NCBI GenBank assembly: GCA_963842725.1
Contig: CAWJHN010000004.1
Coordinates: 124,001 to 188,000, forward strand
Source: UBA10649 sp963842725
Lineage (GTDB): Bacteria; Actinomycetota; Actinomycetes; S36-B12
Length of the DNA stretch: 64,000 nt
Direction: 5' to 3'
Shown here: piece by piece, positions 44,203 to 51,756 of the stretch
Position numbering within the stretch: position 1 is the first letter of the stretch
Layout: each line of letters begins with the position of its first letter
Made by a program: the position numbers and the translations under genes
Notes under the pieces: generated by a model
Told to the model about the DNA's origin: nothing
Seen by the model: the letters and a program-made list of their open reading frames with translations, nothing else
Database searches by the model: none

Positions 44203-44528
44203 TGCACACCGCGACCCCGAGAGAGGCAGCCGCCGCCGCGCTCCGCGGCGAGACCGTGATCGACGTGCGCACGGCGCCCGAGTACGGCGCCGGCCGCATC
44301 CCCCGGTCGACGTTCATGCCCCTGGTGGCACTCCCGCTCCGGCTCTCGGAGCTCGACCGTCGCTCGCCGATCTACGTGGTCTGCGAGTCGGGTGCCCGGG
44401 CATTCCAGGCCTGCCAGTTCCTCGACCAGCACGGCTACGAGGCGTACAACGTCCAGGGCGGCATGACGGCATGGCGTGCGATGGGGCTGCCGGTCGAGGC
44501 CGGCGTCCTCGACCGGGTCGGGAGCTAG
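44199..44528 (+). CDS. Single-domain rhodanese (CESGAR active loop)
   Basis: 109 residues, ATGA overlap with thioredoxin. TVIDVRTAPEYGAGRIPRST opens the rhodanese fold; active cysteine in YVVCESGARAFQACQFL; ends VQGGMTAWRAMGLPVE. It transfers sulfane sulfur between thiols. Confidence 0.9.
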   Translation: MMHTATPREAAAAALRGETVIDVRTAPEYGAGRIPRSTFMPLVALPLRLSELDRRSPIYVVCESGARAFQACQFLDQHGYEAYNVQGGMTAWRAMGLPVEAGVLDRVGS

Positions 44529-44532
44529 CCGA

Positions 44533-44886
44533 ATGAGCGTCTACTCGCAGGCACCCGCGCCGGCCGTCTCCGCCTCCGAGGCGTTCGGGCTCCTGGCCGA
44601 CGACTCGATCCTCATCGACGTCCGGGAGCCGAACGAATGGCAGGCGGGCCATGCGTCGATGGCCATCTCGATGCCGATGTCGACGCTCGGTGCAACGGCG
44701 GGCACCCTGAGTCGGACGACGCTCCTCATCCTCGTCTGCCGGTCGGGTCGCCGGTCCGATGCTGCCGTCAACGCCCTCATCGGGGCCGGCTTCAACGCCG
44801 TGAACCTGGCCGGCGGAATGCAGGCATGGCAGCTGGCGGGCCTCGACGTGGTCCGCGACGACGGCACCCCCGGGTCCGTGATCTAG
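44533..44886 (+). CDS. Single-domain rhodanese (CRSGRR active loop)
   Basis: 117 residues, 4 bp after the first rhodanese. ILIDVREPNEWQAGHASMAI, active loop LILVCRSGRRSDAAVNAL, then VNLAGGMQAWQLAGL. The more basic loop than in its neighbour suggests a different sulfur acceptor or a thiosulfate-type substrate. Same operon. Confidence 0.9.
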   Translation: MSVYSQAPAPAVSASEAFGLLADDSILIDVREPNEWQAGHASMAISMPMSTLGATAGTLSRTTLLILVCRSGRRSDAAVNALIGAGFNAVNLAGGMQAWQLAGLDVVRDDGTPGSVI

Positions 44887-44930
44887 CCGTGAGTCGAATC
44901 GACAGTGATACCAACAGCAATGGGAGCATC

Positions 44931-46358
44931 ATGAAGAGCCTTGACGTCATCTCCATCGACACGCCGAACCTGGGCGACCGCAGCTACGTCGTCGGCAGCG
45001 GCTCGTCCGCGATCGTGATCGATCCACAGCGCGACATCGACCGCGTGACGCAGGTCCTGGACGAGCGGGGCTGGACGCCGAGCCACGTCATCGAGACCCA
45101 CTTCCACAACGACTACGTGAGCGGCGGGCTCGAGCTCGCCCGCCGGACGAACGCCGAGTACGTCGTGCCCGACGGCATGGACATCTCGTTCCGGGCGCAC
45201 CAGGCGAACGACAAGGACGAGCTGGACTCCGACGTCGGCCTGATCCGCGTCCTGCACACGCCCGGACACACGCCCAACCACCTGTCGTACTCGGTCAACG
45301 TCGCAGGCGAGGACCTCGCCCTGTTCACCGGTGGCTCGCTGCTCTTCGGCAGCGTCGGCCGACCCGATCTCCTGGGTCCGGAGCTGACGGAGCCGCTGGC
45401 GCGTGCACAGTGGGCCTCCATGCGCCGCATCGCCGAGGAGGTCACCCGGACGGCCGAGGTCTACCCGACCCACGGATTCGGCTCCTTCTGCAGCGCCACC
45501 GCGACCGTCGGCAACTCCTCGACGGTGCTCGAGCAGATGCGCAGCAACCCGGCCTTCTCGGTCGACGAGGAGACCTTCGTCTCCGAGCTGATCGCCGGAC
45601 TCGACGCGTTCCCCGCCTACTACGCCCACATGGGGCCGGCCAACCAGGCCGGCGCGGGCCCGATCGACCTCTCGCTCCCGGACGTCGCCACGGCCAGCGA
45701 GATCGCGCGGCGCATCGCCGCCGGCGAGTGGGTCGTCGACCTGCGTCACCGTCGGCTGTTCGCCGGCAGCCACGTGAAGGGCTCGCTGTCGTTCGACGTG
45801 CACGGCAACGCCGTCACCTACCTCGGCTGGATGATCGACTGGGGCACCCCGATCACCCTGCTCGGCGCCGATCCCGACGAGGTCCAGACGATGCAGCGCG
45901 AACTTGTTCGCATCGGCATCGACCGGCCCGTCGCCTACGCCGTGGGTGAGCCCGCCGGCTGGTCCAGCGAGCAGGCGCCCGTGTCCTCGTACCGGCGCGC
46001 GACCCACGTCGACATGGCCGCGGCCCTCGCAGCGGACCCGGGGCTGCCGATGCTGGACCTGCGCCGAAACAGCGAGTTCGACGACGGGTACGTTTCCGGC
46101 GCCAAGCACGTGCCGCTGCACGAGCTGCGCGGACGACTCGACGAGGTGGCCCAGTGGGCGACCGCACAGGCGGACCACGGCCCGATCTGGCTGTACTGCG
46201 GCAGCGGCTTCCGCGCATCCGCCGGGGCGTCGGTCCTCGAGGCGGCCGGCGTCGACGTCATCCACGTCGACGACGACTTCCCGAATGCCGAGAAGGCCGG
46301 ACTGCCGATCGAGCGGCCGGTCCACGGCCACCGACTCGGCGCCGCGTACGCCGACTGA
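44931..46358 (+). CDS. Persulfide-dioxygenase-like MBL protein with C-terminal rhodanese domains
   Basis: 475 residues from the ATG with GGGAG upstream; a GTG at 44889 is an in-frame alternative. MBL iron site as in ETHE1: VIETHFHNDYVSGGLELARR, HTPGHTPNHLSYSV and VYPTHGFGSFC. A degenerate rhodanese-like repeat (~260-355) is followed by a complete one with active cysteine in IWLYCGSGFRASAGASVL. It should oxidise glutathione- or mycothiol-persulfide to sulfite; the rhodanese domain feeds or drains sulfane sulfur. Central enzyme of the cluster. Confidence 0.88.
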   Translation: MKSLDVISIDTPNLGDRSYVVGSGSSAIVIDPQRDIDRVTQVLDERGWTPSHVIETHFHNDYVSGGLELARRTNAEYVVPDGMDISFRAHQANDKDELDSDVGLIRVLHTPGHTPNHLSYSVNVAGEDLALFTGGSLLFGSVGRPDLLGPELTEPLARAQWASMRRIAEEVTRTAEVYPTHGFGSFCSATATVGNSSTVLEQMRSNPAFSVDEETFVSELIAGLDAFPAYYAHMGPANQAGAGPIDLSLPDVATASEIARRIAAGEWVVDLRHRRLFAGSHVKGSLSFDVHGNAVTYLGWMIDWGTPITLLGADPDEVQTMQRELVRIGIDRPVAYAVGEPAGWSSEQAPVSSYRRATHVDMAAALAADPGLPMLDLRRNSEFDDGYVSGAKHVPLHELRGRLDEVAQWATAQADHGPIWLYCGSGFRASAGASVLEAAGVDVIHVDDDFPNAEKAGLPIERPVHGHRLGAAYAD

Positions 46359-46457
46359 CCGGCTTCCGGCGCGCGAGCATCCACCTCCGCGCGAGATCCG
46401 ACCACCGCTCCTGAGAGAGGCCGCATCCTGATCACCATCGAGGCCCTGCTCGTCGGC

Positions 46458-47186
46458 ATGGCGATCGGCGCGGTGCTCGGCCTCATCGGGGCGGGCGGTG
46501 CGGTGGTCGCCGTGCCGGCGTTCATCTACCTGTTCGGGTTCACTCCGCTGCAGGCCACGACGGCCTCCCTGGCCGTCGTGGCCGTGTCCGCGGCAACCGG
46601 GGCCATCCCGCGCATCCGGGTCAAGCAGGTGCGGATGCGGCAGGCGCTGCTGTTCTGGGGCCTGGGCATCGCCGGCACGTTCGCCGGAGCGCGCCTGGCC
46701 ACGGTCATTCCGGAACTCGTCGTGGTGACCGGCTTCGCGGTCGTCATGCTCGGAGCCGCGTTCGCGATGTGGCGCAAGTCATCGGCCACCGAGTCGACCG
46801 AGGACGTGCACACGGCGCCGTGGCTGCTGCCGGTCGTCGCGCTGGCCATCGGCCTGATGACGGGCATCTTCGGGGTCGGCGGCGGCTTCCTGATCGTGCC
46901 TGCTCTCGTGCTGGTCTTCGGCTTCCCGTTCGCCATCGCGACCGGGACGTCACTCGTCGTGGTAGCGCTCAACAGCGTCACCGCGCTCGCCTTCAAGTAC
47001 GACACGTGGTCGCAGATTCCGTGGCACATCCCGGTGCTCGTCATCATCGGCGGCCTGGTGGGGTCCGTGGCCGCATCGACCCTGAATCACGGGCTGCCCC
47101 AGCGAATTCTCGAGCGGGCGTTCGCCGTGCTGCTGGTCGTCCTCGCCCTGTGGATGGCGGTCGAGTCGCTGGTCCTGAGCCGCTGA
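46458..47186 (+). CDS. TauE/SafE-family membrane transporter
   Basis: 242 residues from the first ATG, with about eight helices and the two family repeats (LGLIGAGGAVVAVPAFIYLF and MTGIFGVGGGFLIVPALVLV). The ATG has no ribosome site and would truncate helix 1. A CTG at 46428, preceded by GAGAGAGG, adds ITIEALLVG in frame and is a plausible real start. Family members export sulfite/sulfoacetate-type anions, which suits the sulfite produced by the upstream dioxygenase. Confidence 0.87.
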   Translation: MAIGAVLGLIGAGGAVVAVPAFIYLFGFTPLQATTASLAVVAVSAATGAIPRIRVKQVRMRQALLFWGLGIAGTFAGARLATVIPELVVVTGFAVVMLGAAFAMWRKSSATESTEDVHTAPWLLPVVALAIGLMTGIFGVGGGFLIVPALVLVFGFPFAIATGTSLVVVALNSVTALAFKYDTWSQIPWHIPVLVIIGGLVGSVAASTLNHGLPQRILERAFAVLLVVLALWMAVESLVLSR

Positions 47187-47212
47187 CGCACCGGAGAGCG
47201 GGGCCTGTCCCC

Positions 47213-48259
47213 TCAGTGAGCCCGACTCCGGATGACCAGTCGCGTCGTCACGAAGGCGACGTAGGCCCACAGCGCCACCAGCCCGACCGTGGCCACGAGT
47301 CCCACGACCTGGACCGCCACCACGCCGGTGGCACTTCCGACGGCCGCGAAGGCGAGGGTCATCGCGGCGACCGGGAAGACGAAGCCCCACCAGCCGGGGT
47401 GGACGGGGGCACCGCCCGACTGCCGGATCCGACGCAGTTCAAGTCCCGCGAAGCCCGCCCACCACAGCCCGAATCCGATGCCCATGGCGGCGACGACGAC
47501 GCCCGCGGTCGCACCGGCGAATCCCGGCACCTCTGCCTCGGTCGCGGCCTGCTGCAGGCGCATCAGTGACAGGCCGATGACGCCGGACGGTGCCAGTGGA
47601 ATCCACATCGACGGTGCCATGGCCGGCGGCAGCGGATCGCGAAGGGCGAGGCGGGCGATGAGCAGCGTCAGCACGGCGATGAACAGGATCGTCCCGATGC
47701 CCAGGAACGCGAATCCGACGAGCACGAGCAACGGAGCCGCCGCGGGGCTCGCCGCGATGAGTGGCGCAAGCCCGAGGGGCACCAGCATGTTCATCACGGG
47801 CGGGATCAGCCAGCCGCCGTTGACGCCCTCCAGCCCCGGGCTGTTCCGGAGCATCGACGACGACCACACCAGGCCCAGCGCCAGCGCGAGCAGCGTGCCC
47901 AAGGTCAGGAGGAGGGCGTCGATCCAGAGCGCGACGGTGGTGGGCACCAGGGTCGGGCCGATGCGCCCCCAGCCGACGGAGAGCACGAGCAGTCCGGCCG
48001 GCACAGTGGCGAGCATGGCGCCGTGCGCCGGATCCTCGACCTCGTGCGCGAGGGCCGGGCGGTCGCCCAGTCGGCGCAGGTAGCGCGGCAGCAGGACGAC
48101 GGCGATGAGGGTCGCGAGGACCAGTGCGCCGGCCGCGACGCGCTCGAGCCAGTCCCAGTCCCACGTCGCCGCCTGCGCGGCGAGCGCGAGGGCCAGTGCC
48201 CCGGTGCCCATGACGGCCCCGAACCACGCGGGATGACGGTGCGGATTGCCTGGTGCCAT
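47213..48259 (-). CDS. TDT/SLAC1-family anion transporter (TehA/SSU1-like, probable sulfite exporter)
   Basis: 348 residues, ten hydrophobic helices. HPAWFGAVMGTGALALALAA is the typical start, and WGFVFPVAAMTLAFAAVG the conserved late segment. The family contains TehA, Mae1 and the yeast sulfite pump SSU1. The gene converges with TauE and diverges from 48308 across CstR-type operator copy 3, so it likely belongs to the persulfide regulon and disposes of sulfite. Confidence 0.85.
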   Translation of the reverse strand: MAPGNPHRHPAWFGAVMGTGALALALAAQAATWDWDWLERVAAGALVLATLIAVVLLPRYLRRLGDRPALAHEVEDPAHGAMLATVPAGLLVLSVGWGRIGPTLVPTTVALWIDALLLTLGTLLALALGLVWSSSMLRNSPGLEGVNGGWLIPPVMNMLVPLGLAPLIAASPAAAPLLVLVGFAFLGIGTILFIAVLTLLIARLALRDPLPPAMAPSMWIPLAPSGVIGLSLMRLQQAATEAEVPGFAGATAGVVVAAMGIGFGLWWAGFAGLELRRIRQSGGAPVHPGWWGFVFPVAAMTLAFAAVGSATGVVAVQVVGLVATVGLVALWAYVAFVTTRLVIRSRAH

Positions 48260-48280
48260 GTGCCTGCCCCTCGACTGCGA

Positions 48281-48296
48281 ATACCCCTAGGGGTAT
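48281..48296. promoter_or_regulatory. CsoR/CstR-type operator, copy 3 (ATACCCC-TA-GGGGTAT)
   Basis: Perfect inverted repeat between the divergent TDT transporter (ATG 22 bp away) and the membrane protein at 48308. Same arms and 2-bp spacer as copies 1 and 2, so one repressor could control all three. Confidence 0.85.
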
Positions 48297-48307
48297 GCTA
48301 CTGCACC

Positions 48308-48805
48308 ATGCGCGAGGGATGGATGATCGTGACGGGCTGGTCCCGTCGTCGGCTGCTCATCGCCGCCCTCAGCGGCATCGCCATCGCCGTCCTCGTGGCG
48401 CTGCCCACGGCCGTCATCTCCAACCCGGTGTTCGGCCGCGCCATCGCCGTCACCTGGTGGTCCTACCCGGTGGTGGTCGTCACGGGCGTCCTCGGCGGCC
48501 TGCTGTTCGCCACCTACGTCCGCGAGCCCGGCACCGAGCTCGATGTCGAACCCGACACCGATCTCGACGGGGCGTCCAAGCTCGGCATGGCCGGAACCCT
48601 CGTGACCTTCTTCGCGGTGGGCTGCCCGGTGTGCAACAAGCTCGTCCTCATTGCCCTGGGCGCCTCCGGAGCGGTCACCTGGTTCGCGCCCGTGCAGCCC
48701 GTCCTTGCCGTCGCGTCGATCGCCCTGATGGTGGTCGCGCTGCGGATGCGCCTGCGCAACGAGAGATCGTGTCGCCTCACGACCACGGCGGACCGGACCC
48801 CCTGA
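48308..48805 (+). CDS. Membrane protein with conserved GCPVCNK motif (165 aa)
   Basis: Four hydrophobic helices: LLIAALSGIAIAVLVALPTA, SYPVVVVTGVLGGLLFATYV, LGMAGTLVTFFAVGCPVCNK, then FAPVQPVLAVASIALMVVAL. The CPVC pair at the membrane surface recalls thiol-redox or metal-transfer proteins, but I do not recognise a characterised family. An ATG at 48323 is an alternative start. It is directly under operator copy 3, so a sulfur or metal stress role is likely. Confidence 0.65.
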   Translation: MREGWMIVTGWSRRRLLIAALSGIAIAVLVALPTAVISNPVFGRAIAVTWWSYPVVVVTGVLGGLLFATYVREPGTELDVEPDTDLDGASKLGMAGTLVTFFAVGCPVCNKLVLIALGASGAVTWFAPVQPVLAVASIALMVVALRMRLRNERSCRLTTTADRTP

Positions 48806-48816
48806 CCGGCGAGCCG

Positions 48817-49272
48817 TCAGGGAGACGACGGAGCCCCGTCGTCGATCCACGACCGCAGTGTTGGGACGTCCAGCGTGCTGGTGCCGCCCTCCTTCAGCTC
48901 CGAGAGAGTCGTGCTCGTGGGCGTGTCCGCCGGGATCTCGAACTGCGCGTACAGCGCCTCCTGCGTGACCGGGTAGGCGTCGAGCACCTGCTGGAGGCTC
49001 ATCCAGCCCTTGATTGCGGTCGAGTCCGCACCGGCAGCCGGCACGACGCGCTCGTCGGTCCCGGCGTACGTCTGACCCTTGGTGCCGAACCAGCCGAGCG
49101 CCTGCGTTCCGACGACGAGGAGCGCGACGATGGCAATGAGGGCTCCGACGTAGGCCAGCACGGGCACCCGGCGATTCGGGTGACGGGTGGGTGTCGGCGT
49201 CGGGTTGGCGCTCTTCGGGATTCGGAGCATCGGCTGCTCGGTGGCCTCCGCTGGGGTCTGCATGTCGGTCAT
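48817..49272 (-). CDS. Membrane-anchored protein coupled to the NapH-like gene (151 aa)
   Basis: A proline-rich cytoplasmic N-terminus (NPTPTPTRHPNRRVPV), one membrane helix (LAYVGALIAIVALLVVGTQA), then an outside domain containing GWMSLQQVLDAYPVTQEALY, FEIPADTPTS and TSTLDVPTLRSWIDDGAP. No cysteines or heme motifs. The ATG lies in an ATGA overlap with the ferredoxin-like gene, so it is probably a subunit or partner of it. Function not recognised. Confidence 0.65.
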   Translation of the reverse strand: MTDMQTPAEATEQPMLRIPKSANPTPTPTRHPNRRVPVLAYVGALIAIVALLVVGTQALGWFGTKGQTYAGTDERVVPAAGADSTAIKGWMSLQQVLDAYPVTQEALYAQFEIPADTPTSTTLSELKEGGTSTLDVPTLRSWIDDGAPSSP

Positions 49273-50180
49273 GTGAGAGCACCTTCCTTGGTTTCGATGT
49301 CTGACGAGCGGATCGGGATGCGGGAGGGGAACGTGACGGTCAGGGCCAGGGCGTCCTGGCTCGGGCAGGCGGCAACGCACTCAAGGCAGCCGATGCACTC
49401 CGTGTCGGTGATGCGTGTCGACTGGTTGACCTCGATCCCCATGGGGCAGGCGTTGTTGCAGATCTGGCAGCCGAGACAGGCGCTCGCGTCGCGTTGGACC
49501 GCGACCGGGCTTGCCTTGCCGATCAGTCCCTGCACTGCCCCGAGGGGGCACGCGTAGCGGCAGAACGGTCGGTCGATGAACAGGCTCAGGCCGAGCACCG
49601 CGATAAGGACGACGAAGGCCGTGCTGATCTCGAACTCGGCGACCGACAGGAGCGCGTTCCACGGATCCACCTCGCGGAAGACCATGACGCCGGTCACCGC
49701 AGCGCCGATGACCGCCCAGGCCAGGACGACGTAGCGCCCGTACCGCAGGACGTGGTCGACGCGCGGCCACCACGGCATGTGCGCGCCGATCTCGCGGCCG
49801 GCTCGACGCATCCACGGTGCCCGACCGGTGACGGCGCGCGCGGTTGCGCGGATCGCCTCCTGGATCGACCCCAGCGGGCAGAGCCAGCCGCAGAAGAACC
49901 CTCGCCCGATGAGTGCGAGGACCACGACGACGCCGGCGAGGACCAGGTTCGCGGTGTGCACGTGCGAGACCGTGTTGCCTGTCGTGATCCACGTCCACGC
50001 GGTCTCGAACCCGCCGAACGGGCAGAACGCCTCGGCGGTGGCAGCACCGGGGCCGGCGGTCGCCTTGGACCACACGAGCCACGCGATCCACCCGACGACG
50101 ACGGTCTGGACCGCGTGTCGTGCCCACTTCACGCGGCGCGCGTCGACAGCGGACCGGCGCGGGACGAAGGTTGATGCCAT
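49269..50180 (-). CDS. NapH/RdxA-like polyferredoxin membrane protein
   Basis: 303 residues. Five membrane segments with CxxxCP loops (RGFFCGWLCPLGSIQEAIRA and RPFCRYACPLGAVQGLIGKA), then two [4Fe-4S] ferredoxin motifs: SACLGCQICNNACPMGIEV and TECIGCLECVAACPSQDAL. Such proteins pass electrons from the quinol or cytoplasmic pool to periplasmic enzymes (NapH, NosR, RdxA types). No partner oxidoreductase adjoins except the coupled 151-residue anchor. A GTGTGGAG-type repeat pair lies ~95 bp upstream. Confidence 0.87.
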   Translation of the reverse strand: MASTFVPRRSAVDARRVKWARHAVQTVVVGWIAWLVWSKATAGPGAATAEAFCPFGGFETAWTWITTGNTVSHVHTANLVLAGVVVVLALIGRGFFCGWLCPLGSIQEAIRATARAVTGRAPWMRRAGREIGAHMPWWPRVDHVLRYGRYVVLAWAVIGAAVTGVMVFREVDPWNALLSVAEFEISTAFVVLIAVLGLSLFIDRPFCRYACPLGAVQGLIGKASPVAVQRDASACLGCQICNNACPMGIEVNQSTRITDTECIGCLECVAACPSQDALALTVTFPSRIPIRSSDIETKEGALT

Positions 50181-50270
50181 CTCGGTCTCCTTGTGCTGTG
50201 CGGCCTCGATTTCCCGCCACAGCGCAGGTCTAGCAACGCCTTCGGACGTGCGGCAACCGAGCAGCCCGAT

Positions 50271-50288
50271 CTCCACACGGTCTCCACA
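50271..50288 (-). promoter_or_regulatory. Second copy of the OmpR-type direct repeat, upstream of the NapH-like operon
   Basis: On the minus strand the sequence reads TGTGGAG-ACCG-TGTGGAG, the two heptamers spaced 11 bp. It matches the pair at 39588-39606 in sequence, spacing and following bases (GTGTGGAGAT). It lies ~91 bp before the NapH-like ATG. Confidence 0.6.
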
Positions 50289-50469
50289 ACACCCACACAA
50301 GGGGCACAGATCGTCCGGTCGGCGAGCCGGATGCGACGGGAATCACATTCGCGGACGGGATTCGCGGCGTTGTCGTAGACTCGCCCCGGAGCACGGCACC
50401 GCCGGGCTCCGTCTCGCCTTCCACTACGGATCGTCCGGCACGTTCCTGCCGGTAGAAGGGATCGCCGTC

Positions 50470-51546
50470 ATGACCAAGGAAGTTCGCTACGAGGACGTGA
50501 GCCTCGTATACCCGGGCGGCACCAAGGCCGCTGTCTCGCACCTGGACCTGACGATCGCCGAGGGCGAGTTCCTCGTCCTGGTCGGCCCGTCGGGCTGCGG
50601 CAAGTCCACCAGCCTGCGCATGCTCGCCGGGCTCGAGCCGATCAGCTCGGGCACCATCTACATCGGTGACCGCGACGTCACGCACGTGCCCGCCAAGGAC
50701 CGCGACATCGCCATGGTCTTCCAGAACTACGCCCTGTACCCCCACATGAGCGTGGCGGAGAACATGGCGTTCGCGCTGAAGATCCAGAAGGTCTCCAAGG
50801 AGGACATCGCCCGGCGGGTGAAGGAGGCCGCGGCCCTGCTCGACCTGACCGAGTACCTCGACCGCAAGCCCAAGGCCCTCTCGGGCGGCCAGCGCCAGCG
50901 CGTCGCGATGGGCCGCGCGATCGTCCGCGAGCCCCAGGTGTTCCTCATGGACGAGCCGCTGTCGAACCTGGACGCGAAGCTGCGCGTGCAGACCCGTACC
51001 CAGATCGCCGCCCTCCAGCGCCGGCTCGGCACGACCACGGTGTACGTCACGCACGACCAGGTCGAGGCCATGACGATGGGCGACCGGGTCGCCGTGCTCA
51101 AGGACGGCATCCTGCAGCAGTGCGCGAGCCCGCGCGAGCTGTACGACAACCCGGCCAACGCCTTCGTCGGCACGTTCATCGGCTCGCCGTCGATGAACAT
51201 CATCGCCGCCCCCATCGTGGAGGGCGGCATCGACCTGAACGGCTTCACCGTCCCGGTCGACCGCGAGTTCCTCAACAAGGCGGCCAGCGGCAAGGTCCTC
51301 GTCGGCGTCCGTCCCGAGGACCTGCACCTGTCCGACACCGGGGCGGACATGACCGTCACGCTCGTCGAGGAGCTCGGCGCCGACACCTACGTCTATGGCA
51401 CCTTCAAGGCGTTCGACGGCACCAACGTCGACCTCGTCGCCCGCGGACAGGGCCTCGCGGCTCCCAAGATCGGATCGGTCGTCAAGGTCAACCCCATCCG
51501 CACGTACATCTTCGACAGCGAGGGCGCGCAGCTGCGCCTGTCCTGA
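50470..51546 (+). CDS. ugpC: Sugar ABC transporter ATPase (UgpC/MsmX/MsiK-type), orphan
   Basis: 358 residues, normal length. Walker A GPSGCGKSTSLRMLAGLEPI, Q-loop FQNYALYPHMS, signature LSGGQRQRVAMGRAIVREP, Walker B VFLMDEPLSNLDAKL, H-loop YVTHDQVEAM. The C-terminal MalK-type regulatory OB domain follows (VLVGVRPEDLHL). No permease or binding protein is adjacent, and the gene has its own terminator, so it probably energises several sugar importers as MsiK does in Streptomyces. Confidence 0.9.
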   Translation: MTKEVRYEDVSLVYPGGTKAAVSHLDLTIAEGEFLVLVGPSGCGKSTSLRMLAGLEPISSGTIYIGDRDVTHVPAKDRDIAMVFQNYALYPHMSVAENMAFALKIQKVSKEDIARRVKEAAALLDLTEYLDRKPKALSGGQRQRVAMGRAIVREPQVFLMDEPLSNLDAKLRVQTRTQIAALQRRLGTTTVYVTHDQVEAMTMGDRVAVLKDGILQQCASPRELYDNPANAFVGTFIGSPSMNIIAAPIVEGGIDLNGFTVPVDREFLNKAASGKVLVGVRPEDLHLSDTGADMTVTLVEELGADTYVYGTFKAFDGTNVDLVARGQGLAAPKIGSVVKVNPIRTYIFDSEGAQLRLS

Positions 51547-51574
51547 CCTGCCGGACTGATCGACACCCGTTCGT

Positions 51575-51609
51575 GAAGCGGGCCCCCGATGGATTCGGGG
51601 GCCCGCTTC
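51575..51609 (+). terminator. Rho-independent-like hairpin after ugpC
   Basis: GAAGCGGGCCCCCGA pairs over 15 bp with TCGGGGGCCCGCTTC around a 5-base loop, 29 bp after the stop codon. It isolates the ATPase gene from the sugar operon downstream. Confidence 0.9.
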
Positions 51610-51717
51610 GTCGTCGCCGGCCACCCTTCGCCCGGATCGAAGCGACTCCCCGATGCGACTCCCCGATGCGACTCCTTGACGCGCAACAGTTCGCGCGCGT
51701 AGGCTGCTGGAGAGTTG

Positions 51718-51731
51718 ATTCACTAAAGAAT
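51718..51731. promoter_or_regulatory. A+T-rich operator candidate of the FGGY-kinase operon
   Basis: ATTCACTAAAGAAT is an imperfect inverted repeat (TTCnnTAnnGAA) in a very A+T-rich island about 26 bp before the kinase GTG. It is a likely binding site for the SorC regulator encoded at the end of the operon. A 13-bp tandem motif (GCGACTCCCCGAT) lies just upstream around 51640-51676. Confidence 0.45.
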
Positions 51732-51756
51732 ATTTATGCAGATGGAGGAGGAGCGC

